Assembly: GCA_024234365.1 (NCBI GenBank)
Contig: JACKOK010000003.1
Span: forward strand, 124,001 to 188,000
Reading direction: 5' to 3'
Origin: Pseudomonadales bacterium
GTDB taxonomy: Bacteria; Pseudomonadota; Gammaproteobacteria; Pseudomonadales; Pseudohongiellaceae
DNA: 64,000 nucleotides
Positions 6,680-14,632 of the stretch are shown here, one piece after another (the first letter of the stretch is position 1; each line of letters begins with the position of its first letter). The translations under genes and the position numbers were made by a program. The notes under the pieces are model-generated. The model searched no databases. It was not told where the DNA came from and was given only the letters and a program-made list of their open reading frames with translations.

Positions 6680-8587
6680 TCAGATGATCTTGCGCGACTT
6701 CAGCAGTTTCACCAGTTGCGTGATGCACTTCTCGACCGAGAGGCGTTCGGTGTCCAGCACCAGGTCCGGGTTCTCCGGTTCGTCGTAGGGGAAGGACACA
6801 CCCGGCAGATCCGGTGTGCCGGACAGTTCGGCGGCGGCATAGAGACCGCTCGGGTCGCGCAGGCGGCAGACTTCCAGAGACGGGTTCAGGTAGACGATGA
6901 TGCAGTGTTCCTTGCCGATCACGCTCTGGGCATGTTCGCGTGAATCCTTGTTGGGTGCCACGAAGGCGGCGCAGCAGATCAGGCCCGACTCGTTGAGGAA
7001 TTTGGCCACATTGGCGCTGCGGCGCAGGTTCTCGGCACGCCCCTCCTGGTCGTGGGGCAGGTCCTTGCTGATGCCCAGGCGCATGGCCTTGCCGTCCAGC
7101 ACGGTGGCCACGCGGCCCATGTCGAACAGACGGCGTTCCAGGCCGTGGGCGAGGGTCGATTTGCCGGAACCGGACAGACCGATGAACATCACGGTGGCCG
7201 GTTGCTGGCCGTAGCGGGCGGCACGTTCCTCGCGGGTGACGTGGGCACGCACATCGCTGCCTTCGCTGTGGACGCTGGACAGTGCACCATCGGTGCTGAC
7301 CATGCCGGCGGCAATGGTGACATTGCTCAGTCGGTCAATGACGATAAAGGCGCCCGTGGCGCGGTTGCTCGTATAGCTGTCGATGCAGACCTGCTGGTCG
7401 ACATGGATCTCGCATTCCCCGATTTCGTTCAGCTCCAGCGAGGGTGCGGGGGACTTCTTCAGTGTATTGACATCGGTGCGGTGGCGCAGGGAGTTGACCT
7501 TGCCGGAAACGGTCTTGGTACCGAACTTGAAGTCGTACAGTGTGCCCGGCAGCATCGGCTTTTCGGTCATCCACACCAGGGTGGCATTGAAGGTGTCGGT
7601 CACAACCGGGTAATTGTCGGCGTGAACGATCATGTCGCCGCGGCTGATGTCGATCTCGTCCTCCATGGTCAGGGTAATCGCCATGTCGGTATGGGCCGCC
7701 TCAAGCTCTTCATCGTAGGTGACGATGGATTTGACGCGGCTGCGGGTCAGGGAGGGCAGCACCACGATCTCGTCTCCCTTGCGCACGATGCCGGAGGCGA
7801 CGGTGCCGCAGAAACCACGGAAATTCAGATGCGGGCGATTGACGTACTGCACGGGGAAGCGCAGGTCGTTCAGGTTGCGATCCTTGGCGATCTCCACGGT
7901 TTCCAGCAGTTGCATCAGCGTTTGCCCGCTGTACCAGGGCATGGTTTCGCTGGGGTTCACAACGTTGTCGCCCTTGAGGGCGGACATGGGAATGAAGTGA
8001 AAATCCGCCTTCGCCAGTTTCTTGCTGAACTGCAGGTAATCGGCCTTGATGCGCTCGAACACCTCTTCGCTGAAATCCACCAGGTCCATTTTGTTGATGG
8101 CGACCACGATGTGCTTGATGCCGAGCAGGGAGGTGATGAAGCTGTGGCGGCGGGTCTGCACCTGCACACCGTGACGCGCGTCGATCAGAATGACCGCCAG
8201 GTCACAGGTGGATGCACCGGTGGCCATATTGCGGGTGTACTGCTCATGGCCGGGGGTGTCGGCAATGATGAACTTGCGGCGCGAGGTGGAGAAATAACGG
8301 TAGGCCACGTCGATGGTGATGCCCTGTTCGCGTTCGGCCTGCAGCCCGTCCACCAGCAGTGCCAGGTCAACCTCGCCACCGGTAGTGCCGGATTTGACGC
8401 TGTCGGCCTTGATGGCGCTGAGCTGGTCTTCGTAGATCATCTTGGAATCGTGCAGCAGACGCCCGATCAGGGTGCTTTTGCCATCGTCCACACTGCCGCA
8501 GGTCAGAAGGCGCAGCAGTTCCTTGCGTTCGTGTTGGGCCAGGTAGGCGGTGATGTCCGTGCTGATGAGTTCTGATTGGTGTGACAT
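6680..8587 (-). CDS. cysNC: Bifunctional sulfate adenylyltransferase large subunit / adenylylsulfate kinase CysNC
   Basis: 635 residues with two enzymes fused. The N-terminal ~440 residues are CysN, a GTPase of the EF-Tu type: P-loop GSVDDGKST (31-39), DTPGHEQYTRNM and NKMD; it drives ATP sulfurylase with CysD. The C-terminal ~190 residues are APS kinase CysC, with P-loop GLSGSGKST near residue 470 and the FVAPNKDSRE region. Together they convert sulfate to APS and then PAPS for assimilation. cysD lies 48 bases upstream on the same strand. The CysN-CysC fusion is known from Pseudomonas and rhizobia (NodQ). The protein ends near a terminator hairpin. Confidence 0.97.
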   Translation of the reverse strand: MSHQSELISTDITAYLAQHERKELLRLLTCGSVDDGKSTLIGRLLHDSKMIYEDQLSAIKADSVKSGTTGGEVDLALLVDGLQAEREQGITIDVAYRYFSTSRRKFIIADTPGHEQYTRNMATGASTCDLAVILIDARHGVQVQTRRHSFITSLLGIKHIVVAINKMDLVDFSEEVFERIKADYLQFSKKLAKADFHFIPMSALKGDNVVNPSETMPWYSGQTLMQLLETVEIAKDRNLNDLRFPVQYVNRPHLNFRGFCGTVASGIVRKGDEIVVLPSLTRSRVKSIVTYDEELEAAHTDMAITLTMEDEIDISRGDMIVHADNYPVVTDTFNATLVWMTEKPMLPGTLYDFKFGTKTVSGKVNSLRHRTDVNTLKKSPAPSLELNEIGECEIHVDQQVCIDSYTSNRATGAFIVIDRLSNVTIAAGMVSTDGALSSVHSEGSDVRAHVTREERAARYGQQPATVMFIGLSGSGKSTLAHGLERRLFDMGRVATVLDGKAMRLGISKDLPHDQEGRAENLRRSANVAKFLNESGLICCAAFVAPNKDSREHAQSVIGKEHCIIVYLNPSLEVCRLRDPSGLYAAAELSGTPDLPGVSFPYDEPENPDLVLDTERLSVEKCITQLVKLLKSRKII

Positions 8588-8635
8588 AGTGTTTCAGCCT
8601 GAATGTATTCGTTTCGCAGTGTCCCGGGTCGGGGT

Positions 8636-9541
8636 TCAGAAATAGCCCTTGCGCTTCTTCTCTTCCATGGAGCCGGCCTTGTCCGAGTCGATCAGACGGC
8701 CCTGGCGTTCGGAAGTGGTCGCGAGCAGCATTTCCTGGATGATTTCGGGCAGAGTCGTCGCCTGGGACTCCACGGCGCCGGTGAGGGGGTAACAGCCCAG
8801 GGTACGGAAACGCACGGTCTTCGTTTCCACCTTGCGGCCGTCCAGCGGCATGCGTTCGTCGTCCACCATGATGTCAACGCCGTCCATGTTGACGACAGGG
8901 CGTGGCTTGGCGAAATACAGGGGGACAATCTCGATATTGTTCAGGTAGATGTATTGCCAGATGTCGAGCTCGGTCCAGTTGGACAGCGGAAAGACACGAA
9001 TGCTCTCTCCCTTCTTCACCTTGCCGTTGTAGATATTCCACAGCTCGGGCCGCTGGTTCTTCGGGTCCCAGCCATGGTTCTTGTCGCGGAAGGAGAATAC
9101 TCGTTCCTTGGCGCGGGATTTTTCCTCGTCACGGCGGGCACCACCAAACGCGGCGTCGAACTTGTACTTGTTCAGCGCCTGGCGCAGGGCCTGGGTCTTC
9201 ATGACATCGGTGTGCTTTTCGCTGCCGTGGGTGAACGGCCCGATACCGGCGTCCACGCCCTCCTGGTTGACATGCACGATGAGATCGAGCCCGAGCTTGG
9301 CGACCATGCGGTCACGAAACTCGATCATTTCGCGGAACTTCCATGTGGTATCCACATGCAGCAGGGGAAACGGTGGCTTGCCCGGGTAGAAGGCCTTCAT
9401 GGCCAGGTGCAGCATGACGGCAGAGTCCTTGCCGATGGAGTAGAGCATCACGGGGTTGTCGAACTCGGCAGCCACTTCCCGGATGATGTGAATGCTCTCG
9501 GCTTCCAGTTGTTTCAGGTGGGTCAGATTGTAATCAGTCAT
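8636..9541 (-). CDS. cysD: Sulfate adenylyltransferase small (catalytic) subunit CysD
   Basis: 301 residues, typical CysD length. It is an ATP pyrophosphatase-type enzyme making adenylylsulfate from ATP and sulfate together with the CysN GTPase encoded just downstream. The PP-loop appears as YSIGKDSAVMLHLAMKAF near residue 35, followed by PFPLLHVDTTWKFREMIEFRD. The C-terminal part has GCYPLTGAVESQATTLPEI and the conserved tail GSMEEKKRKGYF. It is the first gene of the cysD-cysNC pair; a promoter could lie in the 91-base gap before zapG, but I could not see a clear one. Confidence 0.98.
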   Translation of the reverse strand: MTDYNLTHLKQLEAESIHIIREVAAEFDNPVMLYSIGKDSAVMLHLAMKAFYPGKPPFPLLHVDTTWKFREMIEFRDRMVAKLGLDLIVHVNQEGVDAGIGPFTHGSEKHTDVMKTQALRQALNKYKFDAAFGGARRDEEKSRAKERVFSFRDKNHGWDPKNQRPELWNIYNGKVKKGESIRVFPLSNWTELDIWQYIYLNNIEIVPLYFAKPRPVVNMDGVDIMVDDERMPLDGRKVETKTVRFRTLGCYPLTGAVESQATTLPEIIQEMLLATTSERQGRLIDSDKAGSMEEKKRKGYF

Positions 9542-9579
9542 ACGTTGCGTTCACTTGTGGTGTGTTGCAGGGGGCGCTG

Positions 9580-9594
9580 GCGGCCTGAGGCCGC
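9580..9594. other. Small G+C-rich hairpin between zapG and cysD
   Basis: A 6-bp stem GCGGCC-TGA-GGCCGC in the 91-base gap between the zapG stop and the cysD start (minus strand). It lacks a T-tract, so it is not a standard terminator. It could reduce read-through into cysD or stabilise the zapG 3' end. Confidence 0.4.
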
Positions 9595-9632
9595 GTCAGT
9601 GTTGTCAGGGAGACTGGGGAAGGGCGGAGTGC

Positions 9633-10073
9633 CTAGTCCTGTTCGGTGTCCTTGATTTTCTCAAGTCCGAAGTCTTCCGAGAGTGCGCCACTGCCGTTGG
9701 GGTTCTGTCGGGGAGCGTAATCCCGGGGAGCCTGAACATCTTCTTCAGATTCCGGCAGGGCGTTCCCGAACACCGTGTCGCTGGAGGTGGGAAGCAGCTT
9801 GCTTGCCACCTCGCCGGTACACAATTCCTGGGCGCCGCTGGCCAGATGCTGGTAAACGTCACGGTAGCTGTCGGTCATCTGCTGCACCAGTTCGGCAGTC
9901 GTGCTGAAATGCTCGCTGACCTCATCACGATAACGGTCGTGGGTGCGCTGCAGATCCTGCAGCTTCTGTTCCAGCTCTGTGATTTTGGTGGGGTTGCTAT
10001 TGATGCGTCCGGCAAAAAAATATCCGATGAGCATGCCGACTGCGAGGCAGCCTATTCCCGTCAACCAGATCAT
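9633..10073 (-). CDS. zapG: ZapG/YhcB family (DUF1043) inner-membrane coiled-coil protein
   Basis: 146 residues starting at the ATG ending at 10073 (MIWLTGIG). A single membrane segment occupies residues ~3-20, ending in GYFFAGR. Next comes a coiled-coil stretch (ITELEQKLQDLQRTHDRYRDEVSEHF) and a polar, probably disordered tail rich in Asp, Glu and Pro. This is the YhcB layout; in E. coli YhcB/ZapG links cell-shape and envelope synthesis functions and neighbours zapE, which is also nearby here. Function is inferred from family and layout. A 23-residue N-terminal extension in the longer frame would put charged residues before the membrane segment and is unlikely. Confidence 0.85.
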   Translation of the reverse strand: MIWLTGIGCLAVGMLIGYFFAGRINSNPTKITELEQKLQDLQRTHDRYRDEVSEHFSTTAELVQQMTDSYRDVYQHLASGAQELCTGEVASKLLPTSSDTVFGNALPESEEDVQAPRDYAPRQNPNGSGALSEDFGLEKIKDTEQD

Positions 10074-10348
10074 GTCTTGTCCAAGCCTCTTGCTTTGCTG
10101 CTGGCACGCCGTGAATTGCGTGCAGAAAATGAAATGGCGCAAGTATAGCCTGAAATGGCCCGTTCAGCGCGAAGAAAATTCCATATCGGGATGGCGGCTG
10201 CCTGGTGCAGGGCAGGAAACTTGTGGCGTTGTGGCGGGTATGCTGGTCTGGTGGATGGGTTTTGCCGTAAAATGCGCAGCCTTGCATGGTCGGGCCGGGC
10301 GCCTGATCTGTCCGCAATCACCACCCTCCCAGACTGGAATCCGACATC

Positions 10349-11470
10349 GTGACACTGATTGTGACCCTGACGCCAGAGCAGCGCTACCAGCAGGATGTCG
10401 CCAATGGCCTGTTGTTTGAGGATTCCGCGCAGCGCGCAGCAGTTGCGCATTTTCAGCGACTATACGAGGCGCTGCAGGCCCGGCAAGGGAGCTCTGCGGG
10501 AGCTCTGGGGCGTTTGCTGCCGCGCTGGTTTGGCAGTGCGCGGCACACGCCAGTGAAGGGGCTGTATGTCTATGGCGGCGTGGGGCGCGGCAAGACCTAT
10601 CTGATGGATGTGTTCTATGAAAGCCTGCCTTTCCCCGACAAGATGCGCACCCATTTTCATCGCTTCATGCAGCGCGTACACGCAGAGCTGGCCCAGCTAA
10701 CGCAGCAGAAGAACCCCCTGGAACTCGTGGCCCGACGCATTGCCGGCGAGGCCCGGATTATCTGCTTTGACGAATTTTTTGTCTCCGATATCGGTGACGC
10801 CATGATTCTGGGAGGTTTGTTGACGGCCCTGCTGGAGCAGGGGGTCAGTTTTGTCACCACGTCCAATATCGAGCCGGAGCGCCTGTACGAAAACGGCCTG
10901 CAGCGCGAGCGCTTTCTGCCCGCCATCGCCCTGCTGAAACAGCACACCACCCTCGTGCATCTGGACAATGGTGTGGACTACCGTCTGCGCAGCCTGCAGC
11001 AGGCGCAACTCTATTACACCCCGTTGGGGGCGGCGGCAGATGCAGCACTGGACGACAGCTTCCGTCGTCTGGCGGATCATGGCGGTGTCGGGACGGAGAC
11101 GGATATCGAGGTGCTGGGGCGCAGGATTGCGGCCCGCAAGGTGGCCGAGGACATCATCTGGTTTGACTGTGCTGCCCTTTGCGGCGGGCCGCGCAGTGCC
11201 TATGACTATATAGAGCTGGCCCGGCTCTATCACGCCATCGTGCTGAGCAATGTGCCGCTGTTTGATGGCAGCAATGATGATGAGGCGAGGCGCTTCGTCA
11301 GCCTGGTGGATGAACTGTACGATCGCCAGGTCAAACTCATCCTCTCGGCAGCGGTGCCGCTGGTCTCTCTGTACCAGGGAACGGGCCTTGCGTTTGTGTT
11401 CGAAAGGACGGTCAGTCGCCTGCTGGAGATGCAGTCGCAGGAGTATCTGGCGCGGGAGCACCGCCCCTGA
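10349..11470 (+). CDS. zapE: Cell division protein ZapE (AFG1-like ATPase)
   Basis: 373 residues with a GTG start. An AFG1-type P-loop ATPase: Walker A GGVGRGKT (76-83) and Walker B RIICFDEFFVSDIGD. Strong family blocks include HFHRFMQRVHAEL, TTSNIEPERLYENGLQRERFLPA, and the C-terminal ARRFVSLVDELYDRQVKL. In E. coli ZapE associates with the Z ring and is needed for division under low oxygen or high temperature; eukaryotic AFG1 acts in mitochondria. A second in-frame GTG (10361) would remove four residues. It is divergent from zapG and leads into the rplM-rpsI operon, which has its own promoter. Confidence 0.96.
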   Translation: MTLIVTLTPEQRYQQDVANGLLFEDSAQRAAVAHFQRLYEALQARQGSSAGALGRLLPRWFGSARHTPVKGLYVYGGVGRGKTYLMDVFYESLPFPDKMRTHFHRFMQRVHAELAQLTQQKNPLELVARRIAGEARIICFDEFFVSDIGDAMILGGLLTALLEQGVSFVTTSNIEPERLYENGLQRERFLPAIALLKQHTTLVHLDNGVDYRLRSLQQAQLYYTPLGAAADAALDDSFRRLADHGGVGTETDIEVLGRRIAARKVAEDIIWFDCAALCGGPRSAYDYIELARLYHAIVLSNVPLFDGSNDDEARRFVSLVDELYDRQVKLILSAAVPLVSLYQGTGLAFVFERTVSRLLEMQSQEYLAREHRP

Positions 11471-11535
11471 CAGACGGGCCGTGCTGGTGCTGTGCGCCGG
11501 GCAGGTGTATTGTTGCTTTTTTCTCGGATCAGCGC

Positions 11536-11564
11536 TTGCAGTTTCGCAGTCGCTTCGGTAGTAT
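11536..11564 (+). promoter_or_regulatory. Predicted sigma-70 promoter of rplM-rpsI
   Basis: -35 TTGCAG (11536-11541), 17-base spacer, -10 TAGTAT (11559-11564). Transcription would start near 11571, about 33 bases before the L13 ATG. Found by eye. Confidence 0.6.
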
Positions 11565-11603
11565 TCGCGCTCCTTGAAGACAATGCGCCTTTGGTGAATG
11601 TAA

Positions 11604-12032
11604 ATGAAGACCTTTATTGCGAAACCGCAAACTGCTGAACACAACTGGCTGCTCCTCGATGCCGAGGGCCAGACGCTGGGTCGCATGGCTGCTGAAATCG
11701 CCAGCCGTCTGCGCGGTAAGCACAAGCCGGAATATACCCCTCACGTCGACACAGGTGACTATATTGTGGTCATCAACGCCGAGAAGATCGCGGTAACCGG
11801 CAAGAAAGAGACAGACAAGATTTATCACTCACACTCCGCGTTCCCCGGTGGTCTGAAATCCATTGCCTTCGGCAAGCTGATTGATCGTGACCCCGAGCGT
11901 GTCCTCAAGCTGGCTGTAAAAGGCATGCTGCCGCGCACTCCGCTGGGTCGTGCCATGTACAAGAAGCTGAAAGTCTACGCCGGTTCCGAGCATCCGCATG
12001 CGGCACAGCAACCGCAAGCGCTGACACTGTAA
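11604..12032 (+). CDS. rplM: 50S ribosomal protein L13
   Basis: 142 residues, the usual size. It has the standard N terminus MKTFIAKP and the blocks WLLLDAEGQTLGRMA, GDYIVVINAEKIAVTGKK, KGMLPRTPLGRAMYKKLKVY, and the tail HPHAAQQPQ. L13 binds 23S rRNA early in large-subunit assembly. rpsI follows after 18 bases, the near-universal bacterial pair. In E. coli L13 represses its own operon's translation; the short leader here could serve the same purpose, but no specific structure was resolved. Confidence 0.99.
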   Translation: MKTFIAKPQTAEHNWLLLDAEGQTLGRMAAEIASRLRGKHKPEYTPHVDTGDYIVVINAEKIAVTGKKETDKIYHSHSAFPGGLKSIAFGKLIDRDPERVLKLAVKGMLPRTPLGRAMYKKLKVYAGSEHPHAAQQPQALTL

Positions 12033-12050
12033 AGAGGTTTACAAGAAACG

Positions 12051-12443
12051 ATGTCCACGACTCAATATTACGGCACAGGTCGACGCAAGACCGCCACTGC
12101 CCGCGTGTTCCTGACCAAGGGTGCTGGCAATATCACCATCAACAAGCGCACGCTGGATAACTATTTCGGGCGTGAAGTTGCGCGCATGATCGTGCAGCAG
12201 CCTCTGGAGCTGGTGGAGCTGGCTGGCAAGTTTGACATCGCCGTGACCGTCAAGGGCGGTGGCAGCTTCGGTCAGGCGGGTGCTATTCGCCACGGCATCA
12301 CCCGTGCCCTGATGGAGTACGATAACGATCTGCGTCCCACGCTGCGCAAAGCCGGTTTCGTTACCCGTGATGCCCGTGCGGTGGAGCGTAAGAAGGTTGG
12401 TCTGCGCAAGGCGCGCAAGAGACCGCAATACTCCAAGCGTTAA
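12051..12443 (+). CDS. rpsI: 30S ribosomal protein S9
   Basis: 130 residues. It starts MSTTQYYGTGRRKTATARV and ends in the basic C-terminal tail KRPQYSKR, whose last residues reach the P-site tRNA in the ribosome. The middle contains VKGGGSFGQAGAIRHGITRAL, diagnostic for S9. It is second in the rplM operon, and two hairpins including a terminator follow. Confidence 0.99.
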   Translation: MSTTQYYGTGRRKTATARVFLTKGAGNITINKRTLDNYFGREVARMIVQQPLELVELAGKFDIAVTVKGGGSFGQAGAIRHGITRALMEYDNDLRPTLRKAGFVTRDARAVERKKVGLRKARKRPQYSKR

Positions 12444-12488
12444 TCGGTTTACGCTGTCTGTTCCCGCCCTCTTTGCCGAGGCGGGGTC

Positions 12489-12514
12489 GCGCTGGAGGCA
12501 ATATACTCCAGCGC
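12489..12514 (+). other. Stem-loop downstream of rpsI
   Basis: Arms GCGCTGGAG (12489-12497) and CTCCAGCGC (12506-12514) pair perfectly over 9 bp with an 8-nt loop, without a T-tract. It lies 12 bases before the real terminator stem and may stabilise the rplM-rpsI 3' end against exonucleases. Confidence 0.55.
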
Positions 12515-12525
12515 CTGTTCAAAAG

Positions 12526-12560
12526 AGCGCTTCTGTCTACGGGATGGAGGCGCTTTTTTT
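12526..12560 (+). terminator. Rho-independent terminator of rplM-rpsI
   Basis: Stem AGCGCTTC (12526-12533) with GAGGCGCT (12547-12554), one G-T pair, followed by a T-tract to about 12560. Confidence 0.8.
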
Positions 12561-12624
12561 ATTTCTGAAAACAAAATTATTCATAAAAATCAAAACGTTG
12601 TTTAATGCTCCGCGTTTTTTCTGC

Positions 12625-12653
12625 TTGAAAAAAAACGACTTCTTCGCTACCAT
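12625..12653 (+). promoter_or_regulatory. Predicted sigma-70 promoter of the petABC operon
   Basis: -35 TTGAAA (12625-12630), 17-base spacer, -10 TACCAT (12648-12653). The start would be near 12660, giving a ~116-base leader before the petA GTG. The 332-base gap between rpsI and petA thus holds two stem-loops, this promoter and a structured leader. Confidence 0.6.
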
Positions 12654-12696
12654 GCCCGCATTTGTGCGAACACCGCATTTCAGGGCAGAACCTCCC

Positions 12697-12734
12697 ATTG
12701 AAACAGGTTTCAATCCTCGGCCCTTCTGAAGGGC
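12697..12734 (+). other. Two tandem hairpins in the petA leader
   Basis: First: ATTGAAAC-AG-GTTTCAAT (12697-12714), 8 perfect pairs. Second: GCCCTTCTGAAGGGC (12720-12734), which can fold with GCCC/GGGC closing. Both lie in the predicted 5' leader, 42-79 bases before the petA start. They could affect mRNA stability or translation; no known riboswitch is recognised. Confidence 0.45.
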
Positions 12735-12775
12735 GCGGGGGCTTTCTATATTAAGCAAGCTCAGGAGATAACACG

Positions 12776-13375
12776 GTGAGTGAAGACGGTACTGATTCTG
12801 GCCGCAGACGATTTTTATTGGGGTCTACCTCTGTAGTTGGCGTAGCCGGTGTAGTAGGCGCGGCAGTGCCTTTCGTGGGCTCCTGGAGCCCGAGCGCCAA
12901 GGCCCGTGCGGCCGGCGCAGCGGTTCGGGTGGATATCAGCTCCATCGAACCCGGGTCCATTCTTGGACCGATTCCTGCCTGGCGTGGCAGACCGATTTTC
13001 GTGGTACGTCGTACGGAAGAAGCTCTGGCAGCACTGGCCGAGCAGGATTCCCGTCTGCAGGATCCGGCTTCCACCCAGCCGGAACAGCCGGAATACGCGA
13101 CCAATGAGTACCGTTCCCGCCGTCCCGAGATTCTCGTGCTGGTAGGCCTGTGTCCTCATCTGTTCTGTTCCCCTACCCCGCACATCGAATTGCGTGCGGA
13201 GTCCTGGGACGAACAGTGGAAAGGTGGTTTCTTCTGCCCCTGCCACGGTTCACGCTTTGACCTTGCCGGCCGCGTTTACCAGGGGTCACCCGCGTCACGC
13301 AATATGCAGGTGCCTCCGTACTACTATGAGTCCGACAATGTCCTGGTAATTGGTGAAGACGGGGTGAATGCATAA
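12776..13375 (+). CDS. petA: Ubiquinol-cytochrome c reductase iron-sulfur (Rieske) subunit
   Basis: 199 residues, GTG start with AGGAG eight bases upstream. The N terminus GRRRFLLGST is a twin-arginine-type signal anchor followed by a membrane helix (~14-35), as usual for Rieske subunits. The [2Fe-2S] ligands are in place: Cys126 and His128 (first box, CPHLFC), Cys154 and His157 (second box, CPCHGS), with the disulfide cysteines 131 and 156. The first box normally reads CTHLGC; here Thr is replaced by Pro and Gly by Phe. The protein moves electrons from quinol to cytochrome c1 in the bc1 complex. Its stop overlaps the petB start (ATAATGAG). Confidence 0.96.
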   Translation: MSEDGTDSGRRRFLLGSTSVVGVAGVVGAAVPFVGSWSPSAKARAAGAAVRVDISSIEPGSILGPIPAWRGRPIFVVRRTEEALAALAEQDSRLQDPASTQPEQPEYATNEYRSRRPEILVLVGLCPHLFCSPTPHIELRAESWDEQWKGGFFCPCHGSRFDLAGRVYQGSPASRNMQVPPYYYESDNVLVIGEDGVNA

Positions 13376-14632
13376 TGAGTACTGAGAACAAAAGTGGCTG
13401 GATCATCACCGCGCTTGCCGGGCTGAGAGACTGGACCAACGATCGTCTGCCCATCGTGGCCGCCTGGGAGCGGCACATGAGCAAATACTACGCACCGAAG
13501 AACTTCAACTTCTGGTACTTCTTCGGCGTGCTGTCCCTCGTCGTTCTGGTCATGCAGCTGCTGACCGGTATCTGGTTGACGATGAACTACACCGACAGCG
13601 CCGAGGCGGCGTTCGCGTCCGTTGAATACATCATGCGCGATGTGGAATGGGGCTGGCTGCTGCGCTATATGCACTCCACCGGCGCTTCTGCCTTCTTCAT
13701 CGTTGTGTATCTGCACATGTTCCGCGGCCTGATGTACGGCTCCTACAAGAAGCCCCGCGAACTCGTGTGGGTATTCGGTATGGCCATTTACCTGGTTCTG
13801 GTGATGGAAGGCTTCATGGGCTATGTGCTGCCCTGGGGTCAGATGTCCTACTGGGGGCCAACGTGATCGTGTCCCTGGTGGGAGCCATTCCCGTGATCGG
13901 GGAAGACCTGCTGGTATGGGTGCGTGGTGATTACCTGATCTCCGGTGCCACCCTGAACCGCTTCTTTGCCCTGCACGTCGTGGCACTGCCGATCGTCCTG
14001 CTGGCCCTGGTGGTTCTGCACCTGCTGGCCCTGCACGAAGTGGGTTCCAATAACCCTGACGGTATCGAAATCAAGAAGAACAAGGGCCGGATGGCATTCC
14101 GCTGGACGGCGTTCCTTTCCACCCTTACTACACCGTGCACGACCTGGTGGGCATCACCGTGTTCCTGTTCGTGTTCTGTTTCGTGGTGTTCTTCATGCCG
14201 GAAATGGGCGGTTACTTCCTTGAGCACGCCAACTTCCAGGAAGCTGACGCGCTGAAGACGCCTGAGCATGTGCCGCCTGTGTGGTACTACACACCTTTCT
14301 ACTCCATGCTGCGTGCCGTGACCGTTCCCCTGTTCGGTATTGATGCGAAGTTCTGGGGTCTGATCGTGATGTTCGGCGCCATCGCCATTCTGTTTGTGGT
14401 GCCCTGGCTGGATCGCAGCCCCGTGAAGTCCATCCGCTACAAGGGCTGGTACAGCCGCATTGCGCTGCTGGCCTTCACCGTGGCCTTCATTATCCTCGGC
14501 GTACTGGGCACCCAGTCCGTCAGCCCGGGCCGCACGCTGCTGGCGCAAGCCATGACAGTGGTGTACTTCGGCTTCTTCTTCCTGATGCCCTGGTATACGG
14601 CAAAAGAGCAGACATTCCCGGAGCCGGCCCGC
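13375..14632 (+). pseudogene. petB: Cytochrome b of the bc1 complex, interrupted by two single-base frameshifts
   Basis: Cytochrome b carries the b hemes and both quinone sites of the bc1 complex. The protein is conserved throughout, but in three frames: from the ATG to about 13857 (ends LPWGQMSYWG, then a stop at 13864-13866), from about 13858 to 14088 (NVIVSLVGAIPVIGEDLLVW, LNRFFALHVVALP), and from about 14089 on (DGIPLDGVPFHPYYTVHDLVG). One G is missing from the G-run at 13853-13857 and one C from the pair at 14087-14088. Both fall in short homopolymers and all conserved residues survive, so sequencing error is more likely than gene decay. The heme histidine segments LRYMHSTGASAFF and FFALHVVALP are intact. 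No stop separates the last part from cytochrome c1. Confidence 0.88.

Noticed and set aside
7052..8575. Long plus-strand open frame across cysNC
   Set aside because: It is the antisense shadow of a well conserved gene, rich in His, Gly, Val and Gln, with no family pattern.
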